A DNA stretch of 64,000 nucleotides from Branchiostoma lanceolatum (Eukaryota > Chordata > Leptocardii > Amphioxiformes > Branchiostomatidae), in contig NC_089738.1 of the NCBI RefSeq assembly GCF_035083965.1, positions 19,060,734-19,124,733 of the forward strand. The letters are read 5' to 3'. How positions within the stretch are numbered: position 1 is the first letter of the stretch; every line of letters starts with the position of its first letter. Below the pieces are notes generated by a model. The model did not search any database. It saw only the letters and a list, made by a program, of their open reading frames with translations, and was not told where the DNA came from. This document shows, one piece after another, positions 17,560 through 31,419 of the stretch. A program made the translations under genes and the position numbers.

Positions 17560-20500
17560 TTTTTGTGTCAATAAAGATTGTATATAAGGTTAGCACACAT
17601 GTCAGGGGGGCACTTTAAACCGCGCATTTGATATCATACCCATACGGTAGAAAAACACGTTTAAAGTTCAGCGATTAACAGTCACACCGATTTCCCCAGT
17701 AGCCTCTACCAGGCTCCACAGGTCGCTGGAAAAATAGTAGAAATTCGCCAAATAGACAGATAACATGCCAGAGGAGTTTGGCTGGCAAGAGAGTATAGTT
17801 TGCGACCTAGAGAGGTTATTTGCCTAGCCCCCTGGCCTCTCATCTACAGACTTTATAAAAGATGGCTACGGTTTGATTTGTCAAACTGTAATCGGCGTTT
17901 TCATGACATTTTTCGTGACCGCAATATTTTATTATGTTAAATAGTATACGTGAGAGCACCATATTGCTACGTCCATACGCTATAACAATACTGGGGAGCG
18001 TTGCTGTCGTCATATACATTTATACACTGGCAATTATAATAGGTGTGTACATGTACACCAAGGGTCAGCTTTACATATGACAAAGCAGACTGACGGAATC
18101 GGTGAATATTGATGTTTCTGAAATATCTTCTTCTTTAGTTTATAGCCGCTCTTCCTAACCCTTGACAGAAAAGCTTCTACACATCTTGTGCCTAATGTAA
18201 ATATTGTTGTGACTTAAATTCTATATTGTATCACTTCCACTTAAGCATGCTAAAAACCCACCAAGTTAACGTAGTTATCCGTTTAAACATCGGCAGAGTA
18301 ACTTTGTTTAGATAAAGTAGTTATTGGTTTAGAACTGCTATAGGGAATCGTAAAGAAAACGTGATGGGTTGGAAAATTAGCAACGATTAAACGGTGGTTC
18401 ATTTTATAGCATTGAGAAGGGCATGTCAAACCGCGCTTTTAACACAATTATGAAAGTATAGAATTACGAGATGTAAGTGTACATTTGAGTCATTCTGCGG
18501 GAATGTAAAGATTTAAATCAGGGCTAGGTCTTTAGAAATAAATTTCATATACGTGGGATCGATTATATAAACCAGTAGGTGTCCTGATTCCAGCCTGATG
18601 TCACTCTCGACTAGAAACGGAAGAGTTGAAACAGAATAGGGGTAATTATGGTGACGAGTGCATTTTAGCGTAATAAAGGCATTATTTAATGTTCTCTGTC
18701 AGTCGATGATTATGTCTTAATTTTCTGTCACCATCGTAGATTTAATTTGTTGACTAAACAAGCTGACCTAGATAGCGGAATAAGGGCGAATGTTGATATT
18801 TCCCATCAGTGTTGCCCTGTACATGTCCAAACCATATAGCAGTTGATCCACGATCCTTGCTTTTCTCGACTTTTTTTGTTCTTCTAATGGTGAAAACAAT
18901 GTCCTTATGCCTTTCGCCTCCTTACGTTTTGATGTTGTTTGTAAAAAAAGTTGATCCGAGTGTTGAGTGTACATTATCGTCCAGTAACCCTACTGATAAC
19001 CGCACACCTAGGCTCCCGCCTTACATGTGACAGGGCAAACAAAGGGAATTAGTTACAGGTGGTCAGAATTCAAATCCTGAAAAGTGCCCTGTAGCCTCCT
19101 ACTAGTGAAACTAGAAAATCCAGTACCAACAGTTGAGCATTGCCTTCGTTGAGGTAACTGTGAAATATTTGGGAACAGACCCTGCATGAATATCAAGACA
19201 CATCTGCATGTATGCAGGTCATATATCGATGGCCTTTTTCCTCTGTAGCGTTCTTTTAAAGCCTTTGTTGAATATCACTTCTACATCTTAGACTAAGTTG
19301 GCTACGGTTTGATTACACAATCGTTAATCGGTGTTACGTTAAAAAGCTTTCTGGGATTCTTAGACACACGGTTAATTTCAACATCCTCTCTGACAACGTT
19401 AAACAGATTTTAATTCTCCGTGGTAGTTTTCTCTGTTCTTCTTGCATCAACTGTGAAATAATGTTAGCCACACAAAACTACATCACAGTATTTAGGTATA
19501 AATGTCCTTTTTGCTTGTTTTCTTCTTGGAAGGGAGGTCGGACTTTCGTTTCAACTAGGTATTTGTTAATTTACCATTCACATATTTTAGTGTCTTGTCA
19601 AATATTTTATTTTCTACAATGTACAAGTGGCGGCGAGAATATAAGTTGTGTACAACTTGAGTCCAGCGTCACTTGGTCTTCGTCCTTTTCTTCGTATCTT
19701 TGATGTTTCTTTGAATAAGAAAGATCGGTGTTTTCATGATATCATTGTGACCGTGGTAACAATTATTTACTGTGTTAGATAGTAGAACCAAGACTGCCTT
19801 ACTGCTACATGTTATTTGCTGTTACAAGCTAGCGGTGAACGCGTTTCAAAACGTTTATTGAACATCATGGTAAACAAAATCACCGGTCCGTTTGTTTTTT
19901 ATTTCTAAAATTTCAGACTGTTTTCCTCCGCTATGCGTTTGAATCAGAATAGATCACTGGATATCCCAAAAACGACAAGCAGGAAATGTGCAGGTACATG
20001 ATAAACAGGTTGGGGAGAATCGGTGCATTTCCCACACTCTGGTGCGAATCATTTTCAATCCAGTAAACGAGTTGATATGGTGGGGAGTATCTCTGCCAAT
20101 ATCTGTTTTAAACTTATCAGTTTGGAAATCGATTAAATGTTAACACTCTGGAAAGAAAGGTGTAACTCCTGATAGGAGAATCATTCCTCTGTTAATTTTG
20201 TACTTTTTCAATCTCTGTCCCCCCTGCCATGTTTTTGATTTAGGATCAATCAGTCGATTACGACATACAGGAAATGTGCAGGCCCACAATTGGTTGGGAA
20301 GAAGGGTTACATTTCGTGTGTCTTTTTACTTCGTCATCCTGTACACGTTCCGTTGTAGGGCAAGTTTGTGGTGGCCTCTACCAGGCTCCGCTGATGGCTG
20401 GAACAATTGTAGAAATTGGCCAAATAGAGTGAATAGTATGCCAGGGGCTACGGAGGGAGGGTCCAATATGCCATCAGAGCGGCAAACTGTACCCCTATAT

Positions 20501-21540
20501 CAGACTAAGCCCTCTTGCATGTTTTTCTGTCTATTTAGCCAATTTCTACACTTTCCAGCCGCCTCTGGAGCCTGGTAGAGGTTAAGTTTGTGGTTCAATC
20601 AGACTTGCTGGAAGGAGTAGAACAGAACAGGGGTAATTTTGGTGACAAGGCCGTCTTTTCTTACACTCTGTTACGATTTTCCTCATACAATGAATATCTA
20701 AAGCGCAAAAACATATATCCAGTGTTAATTTCGGACATATTTTCCCTCGCCAAATCAACTTTGAAGAAGAATACAAAGATGGATGATAAACGTAAGGAAT
20801 TATAGATTAAAAAAAGGTACAATAGACATCTTTAGAGGGATTGTGTCAGCTTACGTAAAGATCATTAGGCAGGAATAAATCGGTAGATTCTAGTCCTCAC
20901 TTCAACAAATATTTCCCCCTGCAGCACGAATTTCTCTCTGTCCTGCCGGCCCCTTTCCCACGGAAATTAAACAAGATTTTAAAGGCCAGATTTGATAAGG
21001 TTTGTCTTTAGTGACCTGTGTCTGGTACAAAATGTATCTGAAATGAAAGATTCTGTAGTACTAAACACGCCAAACAATAGCTGTACAAAACAACGTTATG
21101 GATCAAGAGAGATAGTTACTTTTTACATCATTGTTGCCGATGCCGAAGGAGGGAAGGGGAGGGGCATAGCTACTTATGTCAGGGTTTGCGTGGGCTGGGG
21201 TGGATGGACGGTGCATATAGCAAAGATAACTGTATCATACCAACGAGGTTAATGTTCCTCTGTATCTTTTCTCTTCTCTTTTAGCAGGAGTACAAAACCC
21301 ACGAAGTAAACTATCGCTACATATTTTAACATCAGTAGAGTAACTTCTACTGTTTTTGGATAAAGTAGTCATTGGTTTAGAAGTGCTGTAGGGAATCGGA
21401 AAGAAAACATGTCATGACAATGAAACAATAGTTCATATAAATTCGCATACTTGAGCCTTGGTTAATTCTTTTATATCCCACTGTTTGTTTGCATCTATAG
21501 TTGAAGAACCCTTACGATAGCCGCTGTACTTTTTTGTGTC
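17560..21540. repeat. Array unit, copy 1 (about 3.98 kb)
   Basis: Bounded by the block ending GATTGTATATAA at about 17567 and 21550. Shared landmarks with copies 2 and 3: TAGCCTCTACCAGG near 17702, CTGGGGAGCGTTGC at 17992, CTAGATAGCGGAATAAGG at 18768, TTAGACACACGGTTAA at 19359, CCCCCTGCCATG at 20219, GTGACCTGTGTCTGG at 21010. It lacks the two late insertions found in copies 2 and 3. Confidence 0.85.
20374..20581. mobile_element. Foldback element with CCTCTACCAGGCTCC termini, inside the array unit
   Basis: GCCTCTACCAGGCTCCGC at the left is inverted as GGAGCCTGGTAGAG at the right; inner arms include TAGAAATTGGCCAAATAGA against TCTATTTAGCCAATTTCTA. The same element sits at 24624-24813 and 29146-29358 in unit copies 2 and 3, so it was present before the unit amplified. 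Half-copies occur near 17702, 21668 and 30448, and full independent relatives at 42448-42572 and 54583-54782. Confidence 0.8.
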
Positions 21541-24500
21541 AATGAAGATTGTATATAAATTCACCAAACATTTGAGGAGGGCATTTTAAACCGCGCATTT
21601 GATATCATACCCATGCGGTAGACAGACACGCTTATAGTTCAGCGATTAACAGTCACACCGATTTCCCCAGTAGCCTCTACCAGGCCCCACAGGTCGCTGG
21701 AAAAATAGTAGAAATTCGCCAAATAGACAGATAACATGCCAGAGGAGTTAGCTGACAAGAGAGTATAGTTTGCGACCTAGAGAGGGAATTTGCCTAGCCC
21801 CCTGGCCTCTCATCTACAAACTTTATAAAAGATGGCTACGGTTTGATTTTTCAAACGGTAATCTGCGTTTTCATGACATTTTTCGTGACCTCAATAATTC
21901 CTTATGTTATATCGTAGACCCAAGAGCACATAATTGCTACGTCCATACGCTATAACAATACTGGGGAGCGTTGCTGTCGTCATATACATTTAAACACTGG
22001 CAATTATAACAGGTGTGTACATGTACACCAAGGGTCAGCTTTACATATGACAAAGCAGACAGACGGAATTTGTGAATATTGACGTTTCTGAAATATCTTC
22101 TTCTTTAGTTCATAGCCGCTCTTCCTAACCCTTGACAGAAAAGCTTCTACACATCTTGTACCTAATGTTAATATTGTTGTGACTTAAATTCTATATTGTA
22201 TCGCTTCCACTTAAGCATGGCTAAAAACCCACCAAGTTAACGTAGTTATCCATTTAAACATCGGCAGAGTAACTTTGTTTAGATAAAGTAGTTAGTGGTT
22301 TAGAACTGCTATAGGGAATCGTAAAGAAAACGTGATGGGTTGGAAAATTAGCAACGATTAAACGGTGGTTCATTTTATAGCATTGAGAAGGGCATGTCAA
22401 ACCGCGCTTTTAACACAATTATGAAAGTATAGAATTACGAGATGTAAGTGTACATTTGAGTCATTCTGCGGGATTGTAAAGATTTAAATCAGGCACAAAC
22501 GGGTTGGAAGATTGTCGTCAGCATAATTATGAGATTATAGAATTACAGTGTACATTTGAGTCATTCTGCGGGAATGTAAAGATTTAAATCAGGCACAAAC
22601 GGGTTGGAAGATTGTCGTCAGCCCGTTAAGAAATTGAATACTATTCGGCTGTCTTGCAGAGCTAGGTTTTAGGAAATAAATTTCTTATACGTGGGATCGA
22701 TTATATGAATCAGTAGGTGTCCTGATTCCAGCCTGACTAGAAACGGAAGGTATGAAACAGAATAGGAGTAATTTTGGTGACGAGTGCATCTAGTATTATA
22801 AAGGCATTATTTAATGTTCTCTGTCAGTCGATGATAATGTCTTAATTTTCTGTCACCATCGTAGATTTTGTTGACTAAACAAGCTGACCTAGATAGCGGA
22901 ATAAGGGCAAATGTTGATATTTCCCATCAGTGTTGCCCTGTACATGTGAACCATATAGCAGTTGATCCACGATCCTTGCTTTTCTCGACTCTTTTGTTCT
23001 TTTAATCGTGAAAACATTGTCTTTATGCCTTTCATCGCCTCCTTACGTTTTGATGCTGTTTGCAAAAAAGGTTGACCCGAGTGTTGAGTGTACATTATCG
23101 TCCAATAACCCTACTAATAACCGCACACCTAGGCTCCTGCCGTACATGTGACAGGGCAAACAAAGGGAATTAGTTACAGGCTGTCAGAATTCAAATCCTG
23201 AAACGTGCCCTGTAGCCTCCTACTAGCGTGACTAGAAAATCCAGTACCAACAGATGGGCATTGCCTTCGTTGAGGTAGCTGTGAAATATTTGGGAATAGA
23301 CCCTGCATGAATATCAAGACACATCTGCATGTATGTTGGTCATATACCGATAGCCTTTTCTTATCTGTAGCGTTCTTTTAAAGCCTTTTAGACTAAGATG
23401 GCTACGGTTTGATTACACAATCGTTAATCGGTGTTTCGTTAAAATGCTTTCTGGGATAGTCTCCAACCAGACCCAATAGATTGCAAAGACCGTATCCAAC
23501 TGGAAGAAGGAGCTTATAGTGCAATCTATGAAAACTCCTTCTGACTGTTGGATACGGTCTTTGCCAACCCGTAGGTCTGCTTGGAGACTATTCTGGGATT
23601 CTTAGACACACAGTTAATTTGAACATCCTCTCTGACAACGTTAAACAGCTTTTAATTCCACGTGGTAGTTTTCTCTGTTCGTCTTGCATCAACTGTGAAA
23701 TAATGTTAGCCACACAAGACTACATCACAGTCTTTAGGTATACATGTCCCTTTTGCTTGTTTTCTTCTGGGCGAGGAGGCCGGACTTTCGTTTCAACTAG
23801 GTATTTGTTAATTTACCATTCACATGTTTTAGTGTCTTGTCAAATATTCTATTTTCTACAATGTACAAGTGGCGGCGAGAATATAAGTTGCGTACAACTT
23901 GAGTCCACCGTCACTTTGTCTTCGTCCTTTTCTTTGTATCTTTGATGTTTCTTTGAATAAGAAAAATCGGTGTTTTCATGATATCATTGTGACCGCGGTA
24001 ACAATTATTTACTGTGTTAGATAGTAGAACCAAGACTGCCTGACTGCTACATGTTATTTGCTGTTACAAGCTAGCGGTGAACGCGTTTCAAAACGTTTAT
24101 TGAACATCATGGTAAACAAAATCACCGATCCGTTTGTTTTCTACTTTTAAAATTTTTAGACTGTTTTCCTCCGCTATGCGTTTGAATCAGAATAGATCAC
24201 TGGATATCCCAATAACAACACACAGGAAATGTGCAGGTACTAGGTACATGATAAACAGGTTGGGGAGAATCGGTGCATTTCCCACACTCTGGTGCGAATC
24301 ATTTTCAATCCAGTAAACGAGTTGATATGGTGGGGAGTATCTCTGCTAATATCTGTTTTAAACTTATCAGTTTGGAAATCGATTAAATGTTAACACTCTG
24401 GAAAGAAAGGTGTAACTCCTGATAGGAGAATCATTCCTCTGTTAATTTTGTACTTTTTCAATCTCTGTCCCCCCTGCCATGTTTTTGATTTAGGATCAAT

Positions 24501-25780
24501 CAGTCGATTACGACATACAGGAAATGTGCAGGCCCACAATTGGCTGTGAAGAAAGGTTACATTTGGTGTGTCTTTTTACTTCGTCATCCTGTACACGTTC
24601 CGTTGTAGGGCAAGTTTGTGGTGGCCTCTACCAGGCTCCGCTGATGGCTGGAAAAATTGTAGAAATTGGCCAAACAGAGTGAGTAGTGTTGGGAGGGTCC
24701 AAGATGCCATCAGAGCGGCAAACTGTACCCCTATAGCAGACTAAGCCCTCTTGCATGTTTTTCTGTCTATTTAGCCAATTTCTACACTTTCCAGCCGCCT
24801 CTGGAGCCTGGTAAGTTTGTGGTTCAATCAGACTTGCTGGAAGGAGTCGAACAGAACAGGGGTAATTTTGGTGACAAGGCCGTCTAGTTTGATACTTTTC
24901 TTACACTCTGTTACGATTTTCCTCATACAATAAATATCTAAAGCGCAAAATCATATATTCAGTGTTAATTTCGGACATGTTTTCCCTCGCCAAATCAACT
25001 TTGAAGAAGAATACAAAGATGGCTGATAAACATAAGGAATTATGGATTGAAAAAAGGTACAATAGACATCTTTAGAGGGATTGTGTCAGCTTACGTAAAG
25101 ATCGTTAGGCAGGAATAAATCGGTAAATTCTAGTCCTCACTTCAACAAATATTTCCCCCTGCAGCACGAATTTCTCTCTGTCCTGCCGGCCCCTTTCCCA
25201 CGGAAATTAAACAAGATTTTAAAGGCCAGATTTGATAAGGTTTGTCTTTAGCGACCTGTGTCTGGTACAAAATGTATCTGAAATGAAAGATTCTGTAGTA
25301 CTAAACACGCCAAACAATAGCTGTACAAAACAACGTTATGGATCAAGAGAGATAGTTACTTTTTACATCATTGTTGCCGATGCCGAAGGAGGGAAGGGGA
25401 GGGGCATGGCTACTTATGTCAGGGTTTGCGTGGGCTGGGGTGGATGGACGGTGCATATAGCAAAGATAACTGTATCATACCAACGAGGTTAATGTTCCTC
25501 TGTATCTTTTCTCTTCTCTTTTAGCACGAGTACAAAACCCACGAAGTAAACTATCGCTACATATTTTAACATCAGTAGAGTAACTTCTACTGTTTTTGGA
25601 TAAAGTAGTCATTGGTTTAGAAGTGCTGTAGGGAATCGGAAAGAAAACATGTCATGACAATGAAACAATAGTTCATATAAACTCACATACTTGAGCCTTG
25701 GTTAATTCTTTTATATCCCACTGTTTGTTTGCATCTATAGTTGAAGAACCCTTACGATAGTCGCTGTACTTTTTTGTGTC
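21541..25780. repeat. Array unit, copy 2 (about 4.24 kb)
   Basis: Same block order as copy 1 with high identity over most of its length. Two size differences stand out: an internal tandem duplication at about 22490-22625 (GATTTAAATCAGGCACAAACG twice) and a 134-bp foldback insertion at 23457-23590. Confidence 0.85.
23457..23590. mobile_element. 134-bp foldback insertion with 8-bp target duplication
   Basis: Termini TAGTCTCC and GGAGACTA, long inner arms (GCAAAGACCGTATCCAAC and its inverse), flanked by TTCTGGGA at 23449-23456 and 23591-23598. Copies 1 and 3 of the unit read straight through with a single TTCTGGGATTCTTAG, so the empty site is directly visible. An 8-bp duplication suggests mobilisation by a hAT-like transposase; that is inference. 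Confidence 0.88.
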
Positions 25781-28700
25781 AATGAAGATTGTATATAAAT
25801 TCACCATACATTTGAGGAGGGCATTTTAAACCGTGCATTTAACATCATACCCATGCGGTAGACAAACACGTTTATAGTTCAGCGATTAACAGCCACACCG
25901 ATTTCACCAGCCTCGATCCTGGCCTCTCACTAAAAATCCAGGACGTACAAAAGTAGACAGAGGACATTGCCTTCTTGGCGTTGCTGTGAAATATCTGAAG
26001 GCAAACCTTGTATGAAGCTTAAAAATGCAAATGCTGAAAATAGTCGTAATCCCTGTCTGATTCCCTTACCAAGCTCTTTGGCAATCTGTTAAAAATATCA
26101 CATACAAGCTTTATAAAAGATGGCTACGGCTCGATTTTTCAAACGGTAATCGGCGTTTTCGTGACATTTTTCGTGACCACAATAATTTCTTATGTTTAAT
26201 AGTAGACCCCAGAGTACATAATTGCTACGTCCATACGCTATAACAATACTGGGGAGCGTTGCTGTCGTCATATACATTTATACACTGGCAATTATATCTT
26301 GGGTATATAATTACCCCTGATCTTTCGGATGACGCAGCAATCCGAGCTCACGTCAGAGGCTTTTATTCTCGGGCAAACTCACTCCTCCGGCGGTTTCGTT
26401 ACTGCTCAGCGGCGGTAAAAAGTGAGTTGTTCTCAGCGTATTGCTCCCCGATGTATTGTGCCCAAATCTGGAGTAATTACAGCGTGAGTGCGATCTCCAA
26501 GCTACGAGTGGCTTACCACAGCGCAATGAAAATGCTCTTTTCCGTCGGCAGGCATACAAGCACTAGTTGGTTGTTTGTGAATAACCGGACCGACATGTTT
26601 GACGCAAGGCGTCGCAAGGTCACCTACTCATTTGTAACACGCCTGCTGTCGTCTGACAATGACATAATTAGAGTGCTTGTACACTCGGACGGCTTTTGCC
26701 ATAGGCATAGCACATTCTGGCGACATTATGTAAAGTATTTGTAAGTGTAGTTTTTTAAATCTTTGTTCTGTGTCTGTTTTTATGGGCCAAGGGCCTGATA
26801 CAAATAAATAAATAAATAAATAATTATGATAGGTGTGTACATGTACACCAAGGGTCAGCTTTACATATGACAAAGCAGACTGATGAAATCGGTGAAAATT
26901 GACGTTTCTGAAATATCTTCTTCTTTAGTTCATAGCCGCTCTTCCTTACCCTTGACAGAAAAGCTTCTGCACATCTTGTGCCTGATGTAAATATTGTTGT
27001 GACTTAAAATCTATATTGTATCACTTCCCTTCTAGCATGGCTAGAAACCCACCAAGTAAACGTAGTTATCCATTTAAACATCGGCAGAGTAACTTTGTTT
27101 AGATAAAGTAGTTAGTGGTTTAGAACTGCTATAGGGAATCGTAAAGGAAACGTGATGGGTTGGAAAATTAGCAACGATTAAACGGTGGTTCATTTTATAG
27201 CATTGAGAAGGGCATGTCAAACCGCGCTTTTAACACAATTATGAAAGTATAGAATTACGAGATGTAAGTGTACATTTGAGTCATTCTGCGGGAATGTAAA
27301 GATTTAAATCAGGGCTAGGTTTTTAGAAATAAATTCCATATACGTGGGATCGATTATATAAACCAGTAGGTGTCCTGATTCCAGCCTGATGTCACTCTCG
27401 ACTAGAAACGGAAGGTATGAAACAGAATAGGGGTAATTTTGGTGACGAGTGCATCTAGTGTTATAAAGGCATTATTTAATGTTCTCTGTCAGTCGATGAT
27501 AATGTCTTAATTTTCTGTCACCATCGTATATTTAATTTGTTGACTAAACAAGCTGACCTAGATAGCGGAATAACGGCGAATGTTGATATTTCCCTTCAGT
27601 GTTGCCCTGTACATGTCAAACCATATAGCAGTTGGTCCACGATATTTGCCTTTCTCGACTTTTTTTGTTCTTCTAATCGTGAAAACAATGTCCTTATGCC
27701 TTTCGCCTCCTTACGTTTTGATGCTGTTTGCAAAAAAGGTTGACCCGAGTGTTGAGTGTACAATATCGTCCAGTAACCCTACTGATAACCGCACACCTAG
27801 GCTCCTACCGTACATGTGACAGGGCAAACAAAGGGAATTAGTTACAGGCTATCAGAATTCAAATCCTGAAAAGTGCCCTGTAGCTTCCTACAAGTGTAAC
27901 TAGAAAATCCAGTACCAAAAGATGAACATTACCTTCGTTGAGGTAGCTATGAAATACTTGGGGACAGACCCTGCATGAATATCAAACCAAGGCATGTATG
28001 TATGCCATATACCGATGGCCTTTTTATCTGTAGCGCTCTTTTAAAGCCTTTGTTGAATACCACTTCTATATCTTAGACTAAGATGGCTACGGTTTGATTG
28101 CACAATCTTTAATCGGTGTTTCGTTAAAAAGCTTTCTGGGATTCTTAGACACACGGTTAATTTCAACATCCTCTCTGACAACGTTAAACAGCTTTTAATT
28201 CCACGTGGTAGTTTTCTCTGTTCTTCTTGCATCAACTGTGAAATAATGTTAGCCACACAAGACTACATCACAGTCTTTAGGTATGCATGTCCTTTTTGCT
28301 TGTTTTCTTCTGGGCGGGGAGGTCGGACTTTCGTTTCAACTAGGTATTTGTTAATTTACCATTCACATGTTTTAGTGTCTTGTCAAATATTTTATTTTCT
28401 ACAATGTACAAGTGGCGGCGAGAATATAAGTTGTGTACAACTTGAGTCCGTCGTCACTTTGTCTTCGTCCTTTTCTTCGTATCTTTGATGTTTCTTTGAA
28501 TAAGAAAAATCGGTGTTTTCATGATATCATTGTGACCGCGGTAACAATTATTTACTGTGTTAGATAGTAGAACCAAGACTGCCTGACTGCTACATGTTAT
28601 TAGCGGTGAACGCGTTTCAAAACGTTTATTGAACATCATGGTAAACAAAATCACCGATCCGTTTGTTTTCTACTTTTAAAATTTTTAGACTGTTTTCCTC

Positions 28701-30312
28701 CGCTATGCGTTTGAATCAGAATAGATCACTGGATATCCCAATAACGACACGCAGGAAATGTGCAGGTACATGATAAACAGGTTGGGGAGAATCTGTGCAT
28801 TTCCCACACTCTGGTGCGAATCATTTTCAATCCAGTAAACGAGTTGATATGGTGGGGAGTATCTCTGCTAATATCTGTTTTAAACTTATCAGTTTGGAAA
28901 TCGATTAAATGTTAACACTCTGGAAAGAAAGGTATAACTCCTGATAGGAAAATCATTCCTCTGTTAATTTTGTACTTTTTCAATCTCTGTCCCCCCTGCC
29001 ATGTTTTTGATTTAGGATCAATCAGTCGATTACGACATACAGGAAATGTGCAGGCCCACAATTGGCTGTGAAGAAGGGTTACATTTGGTGTGTCTTTTTA
29101 CTTCGTCATCCTGTACACGTTCCGTTGTAGGGCAAGTTTGTGGTGGCCTCTACCAGGCTCCGCTGATGGCTGGAAAAATTGTAGAAATTGGCCAAATAGA
29201 GTGAATAGTATGCCAGGGGCTACGGAGGGAGGGTCCAATATGCCATCCACGGAGCGGCAAACTGTACCCCTATAGCAGACTAAGCCCTCTTGCATGTTTT
29301 TCTGTCTATTTAGCCAATTTCTACACTTTCCAGCCGCCTCTGGAGCCTGGTAGAGGCTAAGTTTGTGGTTCAATCAGAGTTGCTGGAAGGAGTAGAACAG
29401 AACAGGGGTAATTTTGGTGACAAGGCCGTCTTTTCTTACACTCTGTTACGATTTTCCTCATACAATGAATATCTAAAGCGCAAAAACATATACCCAGTGT
29501 TAATTTCGGACATATTTTCCCTCGCCAAATCAACTTTGAAGAAGAATACAAAGATGGATGATAAACGTAAGGAATTATAGATTAAGAAAAAGGTACAATA
29601 GACATTTTTAGAGGGATTGTGTCAGCTTACGTAAAGATCATTAGGCAGGAATAAATCGGTAGATTCTAGTCCTCACTTCAACAAATATTTCCCCCTGCAG
29701 CACGAATTTCTCTCTGTCCTGCCGGCCCCTTTCCCACGGAAATTAAACAAGATTTTAAAGGCCAGATTTGATAAGGTTTGTCTTTAGTGACCTGTGTCTG
29801 GTACAAAATGTATCTGAAATGAAAGATTCTGTAGTACTAAACACGCCAAACAATAGCTGTACAAAACAACGTTATGGATCAAGAGAGATAGTTACTTTTT
29901 ACATCATTGTTGCCGATGCCGAAGGAGGGAAGGGGAGGGGCATGGCTACTTATGTCAGGGTTTGCGTGGGCTGGGGTGGATGGACGGTGCATATAGCAAA
30001 GATAACTGTATCATACCAACGAGGTTAATGTTCCTCTGTATCTTTTCTCTTCTCTTTTAGCACGAGTACAAAACCCACGAAGTAAACTATCGCTACATAT
30101 TTTAACATCAGTAGAGTAACTTCTACTGTTTTTGGATAAAGTAGTCATTGGTTTAGAAGTGCTGTAGGGAATCGGAAAGAAAACATGTCATGACAATGAA
30201 ACAATAGTTCATATAAACTCACATACTTGAGCCTTGGTTAATTCTTTTATATCCCACTGTTTGTTTGCATCTATAGTTGAAGAACCCTTACGATAGTCGC
30301 TGTACTTTTTTG
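25781..30312. repeat. Array unit, copy 3 (about 4.53 kb)
   Basis: Same blocks as copies 1 and 2. The first few hundred bases (about 25890-26100) diverge and resemble the older units instead, reading CCAGCCTCGATCCTGG where copies 1 and 2 have the CCTCTACCAGG foldback half. A truncated LINE is inserted at 26296-26821. Confidence 0.85.
26296..26821 (+). mobile_element. 5'-truncated non-LTR retrotransposon with (AAAT)n tail
   Basis: The frame from 26301 to the stop at 26742-26744 reads LGYIITPDLSDDAAIRAHV, GFYSRANSLLRRFRYCS, VKSELFSAYCSPMYCAQIW. This is the conserved C-terminal region after the reverse transcriptase of CR1/jockey-type elements. It ends in AAATAAATAAATAAATA. The target duplication AATTAT lies at 26290-26295 and 26822-26827, and the empty site is seen in the other unit copies. 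The insertion is 526 bp, dead on arrival. Confidence 0.85.
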
Positions 30313-30830
30313 TGTCAATGAAGATTGTATATAAATTCACCAAACATTTGAGGAGGGCATTTTAAACCGCGCATTTGATATCATACCCATGCGGTAGACA
30401 GACACGCTTATAGTTCAGCGATTAACAGTCACACCGATTTCCCCAGTAGCCTCTACCATGCCCCACAGGTCGCTGGAAAAATAGTAGAAATTCGCCAAAT
30501 AGACAGATAACATGCCAGAGGAGTTAGCTGACAAGAGAGTATAGTTTGCGACCTAGAGAGGGTATTTGCCTAGCCCTCTCATCTACAAACTTTATAAAAG
30601 ATGGCTACGGTTTTATTTTTCAAACGGTAATCGGCGTTTTCATGACATTTTTCATGACCGCAATATTTTGTTATGTTAAATAGTATACCTGAGAGCACCA
30701 TATTGCTACGTCCATACGCTATAACAATACTGGGGAGCGTTGCTGTCGTCATATACATTTATACACTGGCAATTATAATAGGTGTGTACATGTACACCAA
30801 GGTTCAGCTTTACATGTGACATATATAATT
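30313..30830. repeat. Array unit, partial copy 4
   Basis: About 520 bp matching the start of the unit (GATTGTATATAAATTCACC through GTACATGTACACCAAGG), after which similarity shifts to the older unit type. This is the edge of the recent amplification. Confidence 0.8.
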
Positions 30831-31419
30831 TTCTCTGTTCTTCTATCTAACACAGTAAAGTGATTTGTGTAAATGTGGTGTCGTCGGATCTCGCAAGTGT
30901 CAATCGCCTTCCTCGAACACCGCTAGCAAGGGTGGTTAAAAACCCCGAGAAGTGGTTTTGTCGACCATGGCCACTCTTCACTCTGCATGTGGTACGAAAA
31001 AGCTTAAAACTGTGCGTCTGTGTGTTTGTGGAGGGGGGAGTTGGGATTGAACCTGGTAGATATCGCGCTGCACGTTCTTATTTTTACCACCATTCTGATA
31101 TTAGACGTATATCAGTAGGCGGTGTTCTCTTTATTCATCACCTTATGTCGCTTGCCAAATGTTATGACAAAACATACGTTCGGAATCCAGTGTCACCTTT
31201 GCGAATAGCTTGCAACACACACACAAATTGATTACTTTTATTGCAATTCTCTTGTCTGTAGTCCACGGAAATATGAAATAAAAGACGACATTGTCTTGAA
31301 GTTTGCTCTCTAAGAGCGGACAAAGAGTCTCCTAACATATCGTGCCACTTGCCAAGTGTAATGACCTGAAGAAAAACACACACGTTCCCAGTGTGTTCAA
31401 ATGCTGAACAATACTTTGA

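Noticed and set aside
20992..21252. An 86-codon frame repeated almost identically at 25232-25492 and 29768-30028
   Set aside because: It is preserved because the whole array unit is preserved; flanking non-coding DNA is just as similar, and the composition and domain content do not suggest a protein.
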